Source: Epiperipatus broadwayi
Lineage: Eukaryota > Onychophora > Udeonychophora > Euonychophora > Peripatidae
Length of the DNA: 64,000 bases
Assembly: GCA_028023455.1 (NCBI GenBank)
Contig: JAQFVV010000031.1
Span: forward strand, 9,536,093 to 9,600,092
Direction of reading: 5' to 3'
In this document: in pieces, positions 46,901 to 59,194 of the stretch
Layout: each line of letters begins with the position of its first letter
Position numbering within the stretch: position 1 is the first letter of the stretch
The notes under the pieces: model-generated
Database searches by the model: none
What the model was told of the DNA's origin: nothing
The model's input: only the letters and a program-made list of their open reading frames with translations
Position numbers and translations under genes: made by a program

Positions 46901-48195
46901 GTCTATATTATGCTATTAAAGTAATGCTAATAGTAAAGTGAACACATACTAGTACATGATGAAATGAATAACAGTAATACTTAAGTGATGTAGCAATTTA
47001 ATTAGTAAAGTTTAATTGTTTACATATGATATATAAATATTGTTTACATAAATTTTTCTGTGTAATAATTAAAGTTCACTGATATTTGTTTAAAGTCTAA
47101 GTTTTGAAAACATACTTCAATGTTATTAGTACAGCATTTTAAAGAATGTATAATTACTTATTAGGAGTATGAGTTAATAACAGTGTAAACATATTGTATT
47201 ATTATTTTCTTATTTTTATTTTCTTTGTTTTCCTAATTTTGAACTGTAAATATTGTAAATAAATTCTTAGTTGAAGTTAATGTAAATAAATTGGTTTAAT
47301 TTGTTTTAAAAGTGTGTCGAGTTCATTATTTTACACCACAGCATTTGACAACAGATAATTTGAATAAACATAATATTTGCACAATATGAATTTATTATTA
47401 TTATTTAGAAATAAACACAATATTTTCTTGATATCATTTTATAAGAATTGATTGACATTAACATATAATATTATTATGGTCATAGGGTAATTATAATGCA
47501 CATTATAAGAGTACAATATTATTTATTGCCACAGATTATTGAATTATAAGATTTTGATCTATTCCAAAATTAAGATGCTATATGAAAATAAAAGATATAC
47601 ATATGATTATTTATTTAATGATTGATGATATTACAGAAATAAATAAGCTTAAGTTATACTCTAAGATTAGTATTGTATATTATTATTAGAATAAGTTAGG
47701 TGTATTTAGGTTTGATATAAAATCCCTTATCATACTTATTTACATGGGTTATTATTACTTTAAGATAATTAGAAGAACCTGAGATTATTTAATTATATTT
47801 TCTTAATAAAATTAAGATTTATTTATTTATTACATTTAAAGATAGTTTATTTTATTTAAAAGCCATAAGAATGCTGTAGATGTAGTAGTAAGTTAATAAG
47901 GAGGTAATAGTATTCTTATGCCATTGAGACAGTGTCTTGGGAGATATTGACTCAATGTAAATCTACTTATTTCTTTGTAACTTTACTTCACAGTCTCATG
48001 ATTTTGATAAATACTTATTTAATTAGTACATACTATAGAACTATATTGATTTTAATAATTGATAATAAATTTAATTAGAATATGATAGTATAAAAGTAAA
48101 TTAAAGATAGATATGCAAATTTTAATTAAGAATTATAATTTAATTGAGCTAGTCGTATTTCAAACTATATTATACATCAAGAAGTAAGGGTACAA
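43933..48195 (+). mobile_element. 4.26-kb non-coding element, right copy
   Basis: Full-length inverted partner of 9163-13399, with ends TTGTGCCC and GGGTACAA flanked by TATATA on both sides. Divergence is spread evenly as point changes and short indels, so both copies are old. It contains no protein frame. Besides the promoter-like boxes (44861-44895) it keeps a consensus splice donor on the opposite strand (CAG|GTAAGA near 45540-45548, also at 11812-11820 in the left copy) and AATAAA signals near 47278-47290. Confidence 0.85.
44861..44895 (+). promoter_or_regulatory. CCAAT box and TATA box inside the 4.26-kb element
   Basis: CCAATCA (44861-44867) and TATAAAAGC (44887-44895) keep the same spacing and orientation as in the left copy; TTCAATTGTT just downstream is also conserved. 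Transcription would start near 44920 and run toward 48195. Confidence 0.55.
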
Positions 48196-48256
48196 TATAT
48201 ATATATTAGTATTGTAGTATGAATATATAATTGCTTTTGAAGACAGATTAATGTAT

Positions 48257-48280
48257 ATATATATATATATATATATATAT
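48257..48280. repeat. (TA)n microsatellite
   Basis: Sits at the start of the diverged 409-bp-family copy. Confidence 0.9.
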
Positions 48281-48281
48281 G

Positions 48282-48815
48282 TTTACGTAAACAAATACGC
48301 TTGTTTGGAGGTCTTGGTAAAGTTCCATCTATTGATCATTAATACAAGCGATAGCAGGTTTTTACATATATAAAACTTGTTTTGTTTTTCATAAATGTAC
48401 CTTTAAAGTTTTCTTGCAATGATATAGATTGCAGAAGCTTTGATTATGTAGAGAAACTGAACTGATATCAGACCCACATAGCTATCTAGTTTGATAGGCT
48501 GAGTTTGAAGACATTTAGGTGTCTAAAAAATTCATGCTTGCAAACTGATAGAAACGTTTTGCATAAACGCTTGGAGTTAATATTTAGGTCTAGTTTCTAA
48601 CTCCTATCCCTTCACTGATCAGAGCAAATCAGCTTGAAATCAGCTGATCTGAGGGTGGAGCAAAATGAAAGAAACAGTGAATATTGACTCTGACATTTAT
48701 GTAAACAAATACACTTGTTTGGAGGTCTTGGTCCATCTATTGATCATTAATACAAGCGATAGCAGGTTTTTACGTATATAAAACTTGTTTTGTTTTTCAT
48801 ATATATATATATATT
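48282..48815. repeat. Diverged 409-bp-family repeat, one and a quarter units, TA-flanked
   Basis: The order of landmarks follows the unit at 1-409: AATACAAGCGATAGCAGG, TGCAATGATATAGATTGCAGA, GAGTTTGAAGACATT, TCTAAAAAATTCA, GCATAAACGCTTGG, and TCACTGATCAGAGCAAATCAGCTTGAAATC. A second unit begins near 48707 and stops after about 100 bp at TTTTTCATATATA, just as the array at 888 does. Both sides end at (TA)n. Confidence 0.9.
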
Positions 48816-49208
48816 GTAACCCAGCACTTTTGGCACTTGGTTTTATTTAGCATTATTTCTGCATGAAATCAATGCTATTCTTCAAAAAAAAAAAGATAAA
48901 ATAAAAATAGTAATAATTGGTTAGTAAAGTGTGCTATTCATTTACCTAGACATGGTTTGTGTGAATAAATGATTTATTTCCTAATGCAATATTTTTTTTA
49001 AAAAAATGACATGAATAATTTAAGTAAGATATGGTTATAAGAGCAGGTTAGTATAATTTAAAACAAATATAATAAACTGTAGTTAATTCTTAGATGGTTA
49101 TAGAAAGAAGAAAAAACCATAAATGTCAATTAAATAATGTTAAAATGTCTTATTCTAAGGAAAAGTAACTTCTGGTAAATTCATTTGTAAATAAAGCAAA
49201 GCAAAATT

Positions 49209-49626
49209 CTCCATACAGTAGTGCCATCTTGTGCCAACAAGAGCAATCAATGGATGTCAGAAGTCTTGTGCATAAAATCCCTATCTAGTGCCTACTCCTC
49301 CAATATCTCCATACTAGTTTCTGGCTTGTGGCCATCATCAGTGAGGAGCCTTGGATCTGAGAGCACTGCACCTAGATCTTAGGATCTAATGCAACCCTCC
49401 AGCAGCCACCTTTTAACTATACTTAACTACAAAACTATGAGAATGAAATTGAAAACATAAATTAGATTTTCAATCTAAGCTCAATAGCTTATATAGTCAT
49501 ATGGGTCTGAACTCAATTCAGCATCCACACATTTTGGTGTCTTTGGCTCTTTAATAACCATAGCCACCATTATCCTATTAGGCAGGATTGGTGTTAAACC
49601 ACTAAACATCACATAATCACTATGAT
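49209..49626. repeat. Dispersed repeat, ~350-420 bp, copy 2
   Basis: Same-orientation relative of 18019-18370, longer by two internal segments (49230-49350). Its right end overlaps a hairpin at 49594-49670. Confidence 0.8.
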
Positions 49627-49670
49627 GAGATAGTGACGAGATAGTTATCATGTGATGTTTAGTGGTTTAA
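49594..49670. repeat. Short inverted repeat, 21-bp arms
   Basis: TTAAACCACTAAACATCACAT (49594-49614) returns exactly inverted at 49650-49670, around a loop with repeated GATAGT/GAGATAG words. Confidence 0.9.
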
Positions 49671-52600
49671 ATTCATTTGTAGAAAATAATATATGTATAA
49701 TTAAAATCACAGATAATTATTATTGGTTTAAATGTATTTATTATTTTCATTATTAAACTACTTTGTAATACATTTTAAATAATACTGAAAACTATATGAT
49801 TGTAATAAGTTTTTCCTTTCTTTTTATGTCATAACCAAGTGATTATTTTTTTTCTTGGAAGAGGTCACTAGAGTTAAAGGCATGACCATCGTCTGCCTCA
49901 AAATCATTTTTTAAAAATCATCTGATGTCTGTATTTCAAAGAAATAACAGTGCTGAAATTTGATAACACAATTTTTTAAAATTTTGCAGAAATAAATGTA
50001 TAATCAAAGGAAAGTTCTATTCACAATGCATTGCTGAATTTTTTGCTAAGATATCTTGAATTTCTATGCCATCTTTCTATTTCAAAACTTTCTACATTAA
50101 GTAATTGTCACATCTTAAAAGTTGGACATTTTTTTATTAACAAAGCCAAGAAAAATGAAATTAGCTGAGCATATTAATCAATTTATTATTTTATCTAAAT
50201 TAAAGACAACAAATATTTTCCAGGTGGGAAATAATTATTTAGTGACTTATTATTATTTATTAATATTTTCTTGGTGTAGGAGAAAAATAATTAAAAAGAA
50301 TATTAAAAGAAAAGAAAGAAAAACTAGAAACATTAGTATATCATCTGCATTTCTAAATAGTACCATTTATCCATTGAAATATATTTTATTCACCAAGAAT
50401 TGTCTTAAAAAAAATTAATAATCATAATAATACTAAGCTATACACCTGTATATTTTTTTTAAAAGCAAGAAGGAAAACTTTTTTGATGTAAATATGAAAA
50501 TTAACTACGTGCATTCTTTAAGGAAAAATTACTATTGGAAAAAAAAAATTCTAAGATTATAAACGAGAACTGAATATCTTTAGTGACTTAAGAATAAATT
50601 AAATTAATTATATATTAGACTATATACAAGATGAAATTCTTATAATTTCATCAATTCTATAATCAGCTACAGTTATTATCATAATAATCTATAGGAAAAG
50701 TGCGCATTTTCATCCATAAGTAAGCTAGCTAAGTATACGTATCGTCTTTAAATAATGTGTATGTTTATCATCATGGTTATTCATATTTGTTTTCATTGAA
50801 ATCCAAACCTTATGTTTATAATTCGAGTATTAATCTTCGGTTCTACTATATATTTTTTTTGTGTGTTCATTATTATAATTGCTAAAGAAATGAAAACTTA
50901 TCATTAGAGAGAAAAAAAATTCGTTTATTACTTTCAGTGCTTTATAAAATGTGACCGGATGAAAACTCTGCACCTGGACAAACAGCTCAACAGAAAAATA
51001 GCTTTGCTAATGAGATGTGTATTTATTTATTTAATATTTTTTTTAAAAAAAACTAAGTGGTAAAAAAAAAAAAAGAATTATTTTGTGTTATAATATTAAT
51101 GTATGCTAACGTTTATATCTGTCACGTAACATTTTAATGATCTTGTAATGAAAAGTACATGTCTTACTATCATTACTCCAGATAAAGTTTGTATTTAATA
51201 TGAAGTAATACCTATGAAATGTATCTGATTTATTAAATGCAATTGGAGATATAAACTTGGCATGTTAGATACTTAAAAGAAAAATGTTTTATTTTTTTAA
51301 CGGGTAAAAAGTAAATTTATCAGAAGTAACAATCAAAAAAAAAATGCTACAACAAGATAGTTCTTGTTTAAAGATTCAACAGAATTTATATTGTATTAAT
51401 TTAGTAATAGTTAGATTTTAATAGTACGTCCACTTTATTTAGTTTAAGCTAGTATGCTACCAATTACTTTTGAATATTCCTGCATTAAAATTAAAATTAT
51501 TATTCTTTTCTCCTGTCATCTCCATTGTTTTCAGATATTGATTGAAGTATACATTGTAACATAGGTTTATTATGATTAGTGTATTTTCTTATCTTGCCTA
51601 AGTGTAGAATCGATATATGCTTAATATCAGCATATTTAATACTTATAATGTATTTTATTTTGTGGGATGAAAATGATCTCCCCAAAATACTTTATTTTCC
51701 ATGGGAGGATTAGTTTTGATACAAGGTTATGGTAGGTTTGATAATCCAGATGATCGATTCTCATGAATAGAACGATCCATAGTTGATATAATATTTAGTA
51801 AACTTAAGGTATTTTAAATCCCAAAAGAGGATTATACTTGGTGCGTGTTCATTTTCTTTAGGTGGTGAGGATATAGGTTCCACACCTATATGTTTTATGC
51901 TTGAGTAATAGGCAAGAAACCACTAAATACTTCAGTGTAGTATTTTACTCTGCAGACATTAGTTGTTATTCTGCATTCCTCATGTCAAATTAAAGATAGT
52001 TCCACCATAGAAGGTGTTGATTATTGTGCTTTTTTAAAAGTTATGGCAAGGATAAATGTTAGGTTTGAGGTGTTAGTTCCTCATGGTGCACTTTAGTATC
52101 AATAGTGCCTTAGTAATTGAGATCAATATCTGTATTGTGCTACTGAATCTTGCTAGTAGTTGACAAGCAAACCAATGGAGAAAGTTAAGTTAAAATTGTG
52201 TATTTTAAAATGCTTATTTATTGGAGGAATATTCAAACACAATATTTAGTGTTAGTTAATAATTAAGAAATATTCATAGTTTGAATTACACTTATAATTA
52301 AAATATTTATCGTAACTTAGGTGGACATTAAGTTAAATGTGAGATGGTGAGTGCGACTTCTGATAAATGACCCATAATTAGTAATAGGTTGTTCAATTAT
52401 AAACCATAACTTGATTAACTTTATTAGGAATAAATTTTATATTTTGCGTACTTCATATCATACAAATTAATCAATAAAAAAAAAACAAAAGTAGTTAGTC
52501 AATAACTTTAAGTAAAAGATTTATAGAAAGTTTACCAAAATTATAGATTAGTGTATTAGTAAATGAGATGCACTTTTTAGCTAGTCAATCCAATGCAATA

Positions 52601-53700
52601 GCATGATTTGCAAACGTGAATTTACAATTTTAATTTATACCTAAATAATAGACTGATTAAAATGAAAATTTATGTGTAGTATTAATGTTATATTATCTGA
52701 TAAATTTGTATATTTGTTTCGTTCTGTGTTGGTAATAAATTGTAGTCTTTTCAATATTCGTTGTGAGTTCTTTTTTTTATGCCAAATATAAATGTGTTTG
52801 CAAAATATTTGCAAAACATTTTCTTGAGTCCGAAATCATTCCAAACATTAGAAATCATAATATACCAGATAAAACAAATTTATGCATATCTGAATATTTC
52901 ATTTCATTTTATTTTATTTTAATAATAATTATTTATACAATTGCAAACTTCAGACTAAGCATCATTTAATTGTAAGAATGAATTTATTTCCAAGTTATTA
53001 ATCCTGACTGCACATTATTCCAGTTATATCTAGTTAAATTGTTGAATTAATTAGTCTTAGTTAATTGATTGCATTATCATGGATGGAAGGACACAAAAAA
53101 CACCCTTGTCTTTTTATTATTCTGACTGAGATTCTAGATAAAAAGGCTATATTATTCGAAATTTTATGTGATTATTTATGTCATTGTTGATCATATTTAT
53201 CACCCCTTTAAATAGTTATCATAGTTGTTATGATATATGAGGACACATTAACTTTGAAGTAAAGTGAATGTTTCCTATAGCTTACCAGAATACCAGTCAT
53301 ATGTGACAGCACAGTACTGTAGAGGTTTTTTTTAATAAAGTAGACAAAGAAACCCTGAGATTATTACTGTCATTATAATTATTCTTTAATTAAGAAGTGA
53401 TCAATTATAGTTGATATTACAATTGTGATGTGGCTGAAAATAGTTTAACTTACAATTGTGTTATAAAAAAAGTATTTTCAGATCATATTGGCAAATGATT
53501 TACATAATGGATATTTTTTTGGTAACATTAACAAGAACATGAGAAGTTATCATCATTGTTGAAAAATAAAAATACTTATAGCTCAGAGAATGTGTTTTTG
53601 ATAAAGAGAGGATGTTATTTTATCCTAAATTATTAAGAAAGGATAGCAGTTTTCTCTTTCTTCCCAAGATATTTATTTTACTGATGATAATTTAATTTAT
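49671..53700. other. No supported gene
   Basis: AT-rich. ORFs at 50122-50418, 51500-51685 and 52763-52969 have no motif, skewed composition and no partner. A small exon-like patch near 50939-51060 (plus) is noted under rejected items. Confidence 0.5.
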
Positions 53701-54823
53701 GATTTTAATTTCTTTCTTTGTCTTAACTGCATATCTCTGCCACTGAATCTTTTTATAACTAACCAACCACTGAGCTAGGCCGAGTATACACATTGGTGAG
53801 TTCGCATGTCACCGAATCTACTGTTAGAAATGGGAGACCCAATTATAGGGGCGATTTATCTAATACTTAAGTATTAAGAAGAGCAGAAACTTTCAGATAT
53901 CTAATGTCTTCAAATTCAGCTCTCCCAACTAAAATAGCTAAGATACTCCATATATTAATAGGCATAGCAATTTAATATAGCCAAAGCATCAATAGCCAAA
54001 ATTATAATTGTAATATAACCAAGTCACACTTCACATTACCATATAGTTTGTATTTACCAATATGTAATAAAAAGCATGCCAATATCTCTAGCCAAGCTTG
54101 TTTTATATATATATATATATAAGAAAAAGCATTCAAATCTTTATCTATGATTATCTCCTTTCCCAGTCTAATTTCCAGCTATGACACTCTTCAGTGAGAA
54201 ACTAGAACACCAGATTCAAAAATACTAATTTTAGCCTAGCATTTATCTAATACTTAACTATTATGAAGATTTGAATTTAGTTCAGGTCCACATAGTTATT
54301 TTATGCTTGGCTAGAATTAGTATTTTTGAATCTGGTGTCCTAGCTCCTCACTGAAGAAAGCCATAGTTCAAAACTGGTCTGGGGATAGGGACAAGCATAA
54401 AATAAAAATTTGAGTGCTTTCTCTTATAGCATTTATCATATCAAAATAATAATAATAAAATAAGCTTGTTTAGAGATATTGGCATGCTCCTTATTACATA
54501 TTGGTAAATACAAGCTATATAGGTCATGTGATGTGTGATTTGGTTATATTACTAATATAATTTTGGCTATTGAAGCTTTGGTATTTTTGTTGGAGAGCTG
54601 AATTTAAAGACATTAGATGTCTGCAAGTTTCAGATCTTCTTAATAGTTAGTATTAGATAAATGCTTGGCTAAAATTAGTATTTTCAGTATTTTTGAATCT
54701 GTGTCCTAGCTCCTCGCTGAAGATAGCCATAGCTTGAAACTGGTATGGGATGGGGACAATCTTACATAAAGATTTAAATGATTTCTCTTATAGCACTTAT
54801 TGAATATACATATATATATATAT
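53700..54823. mobile_element. Compound foldback repeat related to the 409-bp family
   Basis: The segment about 53850-54100 is inverted at about 54460-54660, and 54125-54250 is inverted at about 54270-54430 and again at 54655-54800. The plus-oriented unit from 54463 (AAGCTTGTTTAGAGATATTGG) through AATACAAGC, GCTGAATTTAAAGACATTAGATGTCT, ATAAATGCTTGGC and GAAGATAGCCATAGCTTGAAAC follows the 409-bp unit landmark by landmark. A perfect minus-strand Pol III A-box (TAGCTCAGTGG) lies at 53767-53777. The right end is (TA)n. Confidence 0.7.
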
Positions 54824-55929
54824 ATTATAATGATCGAAATGCAAGTGAAGATCGAATCTAACTGCAAACTACGATATCTGCTCTACAGAGCGCCATCTAA
54901 GCATTTAAATACCTAGAAAAATTTATAGAGTAGGCAGATACGCGCTGTTAAGATTCCACTTTATTTAAATATTCAGATCGTTAGCCCAAGTCACTAGCTC
55001 AGTGGAGACACAGAGATGAAAATCTATATCTTAATTTATATCTTAAATATAAATAAATAAAAGGCACTGCCAGAAATTAACACATAAAAATATTTATTTA
55101 TGCACCTATAAATCATTCTAATTTGAGGAATAAGTTTAACATTTTAGATTTTTATATTAATCTTTAGTTTTACATTTAAGTAAATTACAACCATGAGTTT
55201 AATATTTATTTAGTGAGTCAAGTATGAATAGACTACCTAGATCTGCATTTGAAAAGAAAATATTCTTCCCTGATTTAATCTTAGGCAACAAATTTCGCAA
55301 TCAAACCGGCACCAATCCATCTGATACATTTATGTATTCAATGTAGCATGAAAATACGACAACACAAAATACTATACTGTCAGGATTGTACATCTGATCA
55401 GTAAGTAGAATTAGAGAAGACATTGTCTCTCCACCAACAGGAATGTTACATCTGTTGGCAAGTAGAACAATAAACATAAAACTTCATAGGAATGGACTGC
55501 GGTTCTTTGCCATCTTACAAACCCATCCATAGGCAAACAGAAGGTATGTGGTGTATCTATATAATCCTGCCCATAGCGGATCTCATACTACATCTATAAT
55601 TACACAAATATATCCAATCTATTGAACCAATTCAACTACGAAATGAAAAACCTAAGATTACCCTCTCTTAATATAACTTTACAAAACTATATAGCCATTC
55701 ATGCCCGACTTAAATTTAACATTTAAATATGTTCACACAGATTATTTTTATACAATTTGTTTTATAATGTCAAGTATAGATCGGCTGCATAGATTCCACG
55801 GTCAAAAACATTCCAAATTAAACACAACTGATCAAAATACAAAGTCAATCGATAACGTCAATTGCTGAGGGAATACAGGAGACCCTTTGATGTTGTAACG
55901 GTCAGAAAATGTGTGACTCGTAAACATAG

Positions 55930-56151
55930 TGCAGAATTCGACCACCATACAGAACAGCACCACCATCAAGTAGTGAAGCCACCCATGGTACTGAGTTCGA
56001 ACATAGTTTATCGGTTCCACAATACAATCCACGGAACAATGCATCTGATGCGACATTAGTAAATATTTCCTTAGGCACGGTGGTCAGGGATATGCAAGAG
56101 ATTCATGATTTTATTCTCGAGTTAGCCAATAATCAAACTAATATTAATTAA
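55930..56151 (+). CDS. Conserved 73-codon open frame of the 2.56-kb element, copy 1
   Basis: The frame opens after a TAG at 55927 and ends at TAA 56149-56151. The copy at 62855-63076 has exactly the same length, with no indel and no internal stop despite base differences. The C-terminal part (NISLGTVV, then MQEIHDFILELANNQTNIN) looks like a short amphipathic helix. There is no early Met, so it would be an exon or start at the internal ATG (MQEIHD). The competing ORF 55862-56059 starts in host sequence outside the element and is a shadow. Function is unknown. Confidence 0.4.
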   Translation, partial: CRIRPPYRTAPPSSSEATHGTEFEHSLSVPQYNPRNNASDATLVNISLGTVVRDMQEIHDFILELANNQTNIN

Positions 56152-56696
56152 ACATTCATATTTACATAATTGAGGAAATATTAGATAGAATGGGTATCGA
56201 CTAAATGAAACGTAACTGCAGACATATAGTTTAAAATTATTTATTAATACATTTTAATAAAATCATTTACTAATAAGATTTTAGGGATTCAAAGCTTCAG
56301 TAGTGGAATTTGCAACATGATTATATTTTAAAGAATACATTTATTTATTTAGACATTATTTTATATTGAGGATTTCAGTAGCGGTATTTCCGATACTGAA
56401 ATGTTTACAAAAGGAATTCACTTATTTGTTTGCATAATCTAGCTACCTAAAATTCTCGAGTAAGTATTTCTAATGCATGCCTTGGGGAATTTATACCTTT
56501 GCAATGCAAGAGTCTAAAAGTAAGATTTAAGAGTGGTGGCGGACATATATTTATTTAATTAAACTATTTATTTTATGACTAAGGGCAAACATTTATTTGA
56601 GAGTGAATTATGAAGATAATGCAGAGGCGGAGTGATATATAGAATAATAAAACTAAGTAAAAGAACACGTGGTACGCTTTAGAAAGGCGATATGGA

Positions 56697-57002
56697 ATGG
56701 CAGTATATCGAAACTGCAATGCCGTGAATGGGTTTATAAGAATGTCTGGCTGGTCTCTGCCTCGGCCCGACGAAGTAAGGTGTCACATAAGCATAACCAG
56801 GGACAAGCGGTATGTGTTGCAATTTGCAGGCTGGCTGCATGACATTGTCAAATCCTACAGGAGCACCCATTATGCCCACTTGTGTAGGACGACTGGGGTT
56901 AATTTCAACCCTGAAGAATTCGGAAATTTCACGGTGGAATGGGTCATCGCGTCTCTAAAACATAACACATGTATAAGTATAAACGATTATGATAAGATTT
57001 AA
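56697..57002 (+). CDS. Conserved ~101-aa open frame of the 2.56-kb element, copy 1
   Basis: The frame starts MAVYRNCNAVNGF, contains VRCHISITRDKR and LCRTTGVNFNPEE, and ends INDYDKI-stop. The second copy has the same frame and stop but one extra T near the middle (307 versus 306 nt), so it is frameshifted there. Substitutions between copies mostly keep residue character. No transposase signature (DDE triad, HTH, zinc ribbon) is evident, and I do not recognise the protein. The minus-strand ORF 56679-56879 is a shadow. Confidence 0.45.
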   Translation: MAVYRNCNAVNGFIRMSGWSLPRPDEVRCHISITRDKRYVLQFAGWLHDIVKSYRSTHYAHLCRTTGVNFNPEEFGNFTVEWVIASLKHNTCISINDYDKI

Positions 57003-57389
57003 ATAGATTTCTAATTCGGCCCTACATTATCAACATTTACTAAAGAACATTGGTGACTCAAAGAAATGTAATTTTCTGGAATTATTCATGATGATTTAAT
57101 AAATACAAAACATATATAAATTGGGAATTATTATAACTAATACATCAGCCATTTGCGAAGTAGTAGATCCCTGCATTATAATAAATGATGCATTGAATGC
57201 GTGTCGATTTATATGAAAGTTAAGTTAATTATGAAAGCAAATATTAATGAAAATTTGACACGCATTCATTGTTCCAAGCGATCATAGATTTAAACTTTAA
57301 AAATTGAGACAATTATGAGCATTCAATAATTAAATAATAACTATAGATAGAATGTAGATTTGAGAAATATGCACCCAAGATAGAGTGAG

Positions 57390-57671
57390 GTAAGCTAGAT
57401 TATTAGAGATATTTACATGTTAAATTAATTATTCAATTTTAGTTATACAAATGATCATTTTGACATTTTATAATTTAGATAAGTAGTATGAAGAAGAGCT
57501 ATAGCAGATTATTAGAGTACTCTAGAGTTTGAACACAGACAAGTACCTGTTTTATAAGAAGTTTTCTGATTCCATTAGTTTAACAGCAAAAAGTTCACGA
57601 GTGGCAATTCTTTCTTGTATTTAGATATTTCATTTAATTTCACAACAGCAGCAGCTTTTCATTTATTTCAG
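57390..57671 (+). other. Intron-like segment conserved in both copies of the 2.56-kb element
   Basis: Donor GAG|GTAAGC at 57389/57390 and acceptor TTATTTCAG|GCAGCAG ending at 57671 are both kept in the inverted copy (61618 and 61337). The following exon reads AADLHG(E/K)FMTG; in copy 2 it continues to ASDRPPPDGE-stop, while copy 1 has a 1-nt difference that changes the end. Confidence 0.4.
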
Positions 57672-59194
57672 GCAGCAGATCTTCATGGTGAATTTATGAC
57701 AGGCAAAGGAAAGTTCGGCATCCGATAGGCCATCTCCCGATGGAGAATAATCTAGGTGCTTTACTCGGTCATATCTTGGCAGGAACAAATTATTTTTATA
57801 TTTTTGGAGACTCTCAGTGATCGAGAGCAAAGCTAAAGTTTAAGTGAATGTCTCCAGCAAGTCTAAGATGGCCTCTTTTCTTATCTTGATCTCTCACAAT
57901 TTTGTTAAGATATTTTTAGGTTCTACTTAATCTGCCTTGAGGATAATCAATGCATTTTGTTGGTTTTTAATTAAAGAAAGCTGTCATTCTATTGTTTACA
58001 TTTTACATTTACTAATTACATTTTGGGGAATTTTCTTTAATTAATCTATTATCTATCACTGAACGATGCTTTTAAATTTCAAAGACAAAAAGGGAACATA
58101 AGATTATTTTAACTTTTAATTAAATATTACATCAGATTTTTTTAGAATTATTATTAAACGAAATTTAAACAAAGCAATAAATACGAACTTTATAATCCAA
58201 AATAAATGATTAAAATTATACAAAATTATATAACTAAAAGAAATCTAATTATTTTATCCCTATTTATTGCGTTTAATTTGAGATCGAAATGTGTGTGTGT
58301 TTATGCTGAATTCTACATATATTTATACATTTTAATATTGCTACACACACAATTCGATACCAAAAAGTTTAAATTTGGGCGGGATAGACCGGTCAGTGAG
58401 AGACGACAGAAAAAGGTGAAACTTAAGATTCAAATACGATTCTTACTGTTTCAGTGTTCATCATAAGACACCCTATGACATCGTTGACTTATATATTCTA
58501 ATCGACTGTGAAAACCACAACATAATCAACCGCTAACGAATCTCTGCAATGTCTATACCCAACTTAAATGTAATGCATTTAATAATTTCTACAATAAATA
58601 TTACTACAAATAATAATAATAAAATGGAAATGATTTTAGCAAAACTTAACTATATAAATTTAAACAATCAATTATTAATTTGAAAATCAAATAAAGAGTT
58701 CATTTTAAAATTTAAATTAGCTGAATCTTTAAAAAAAACATTGACAAAAGTTCTTAATTACTTTTTTTTGTTGTTGTTAATTTGTAAATTTCATAGCTCA
58801 TGGTAGAAGAATCCAGGTTTCTGCTTTTAATTCCCGCGACACCTTCATTGGAAGATAATGTTCTGGAGATGGCAATAGCTGGTTCAAGGAATCACAGTCT
58901 TTTCATTTTTTCTTTTTTTAAATAGAGTGTGGTATGTGCGTCCTACCACATCTCTCAAACACAAAATGCTAGTAACTCTCAGAAAAAATCTATATTTCCC
59001 TTTTTATATTATCCACACGGATTCAATCAACAAAACGTCACTATGCGGACTTTATTGGCAGTGCTTGGTCGCTTTTTTCGTTTCTTTTTTTTTCCTTTTC
59101 ATTTGTATCAAAGATTCTTGTGCTTTTTTTGAAAACTGTTCATTGAATTTGGGAATGGTTTTTTTATAAAAAAAAAGGGTTTCAAGAACAGATG

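Larger units (their letters stand above)
55895..58453 (+). mobile_element. 2.56-kb element with terminal inverted repeats, copy 1
   Basis: Ends are GTAACGGTCAGAA and TTCTTACTGTTTCA, an imperfect inverted repeat. The 5-bp flanks ATGTT (55890-55894) and GTGTT (58454-58458) correspond to a single GTGTT in the empty site (21095-21099, reversed). The second copy is 60548-63109, inverted. Two reading frames (55930-56151 and 56697-57002) and one intron-like pair of splice sites (donor 57390, acceptor 57670) are shared. Interior coding parts are much less AT-rich than the surroundings. The superfamily is not recognised. Confidence 0.85.
54824..59041 (+). mobile_element. 1.66-kb repeat element interrupted by a 2.56-kb insertion
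   Basis: Inverted relative of 20516-22165. It starts at (TA)nTTATAATGATCGAAATG and its similarity to the other copy stops at CAAAACGTCAC (59041). The insertion occupies 55895-58453. ORFs 58927-59169 and 58929-59132 start in the GTGTGGTATGTGCG region and are not conserved as coding in the other copy. Confidence 0.8.

Noticed and set aside
50939-51060. Exon-like plus-strand patch after TTACTTTCAG reading FIKCDRMKTLHLDKQLNRK
   Set aside because: Runs into low-complexity codons and a stop with no donor; no second exon or protein family could be linked.
53284-53325. 31-nt minus-strand exon-like unit with CTG|GTAAGC donor
   Set aside because: Too short, not a multiple of three, and residues do not fit the M13-like gene.
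56679-56879. Minus-strand frame in the 2.56-kb element
   Set aside because: The equivalent frame is broken in the second copy, whereas the plus-strand frame keeps its start and stop in both.
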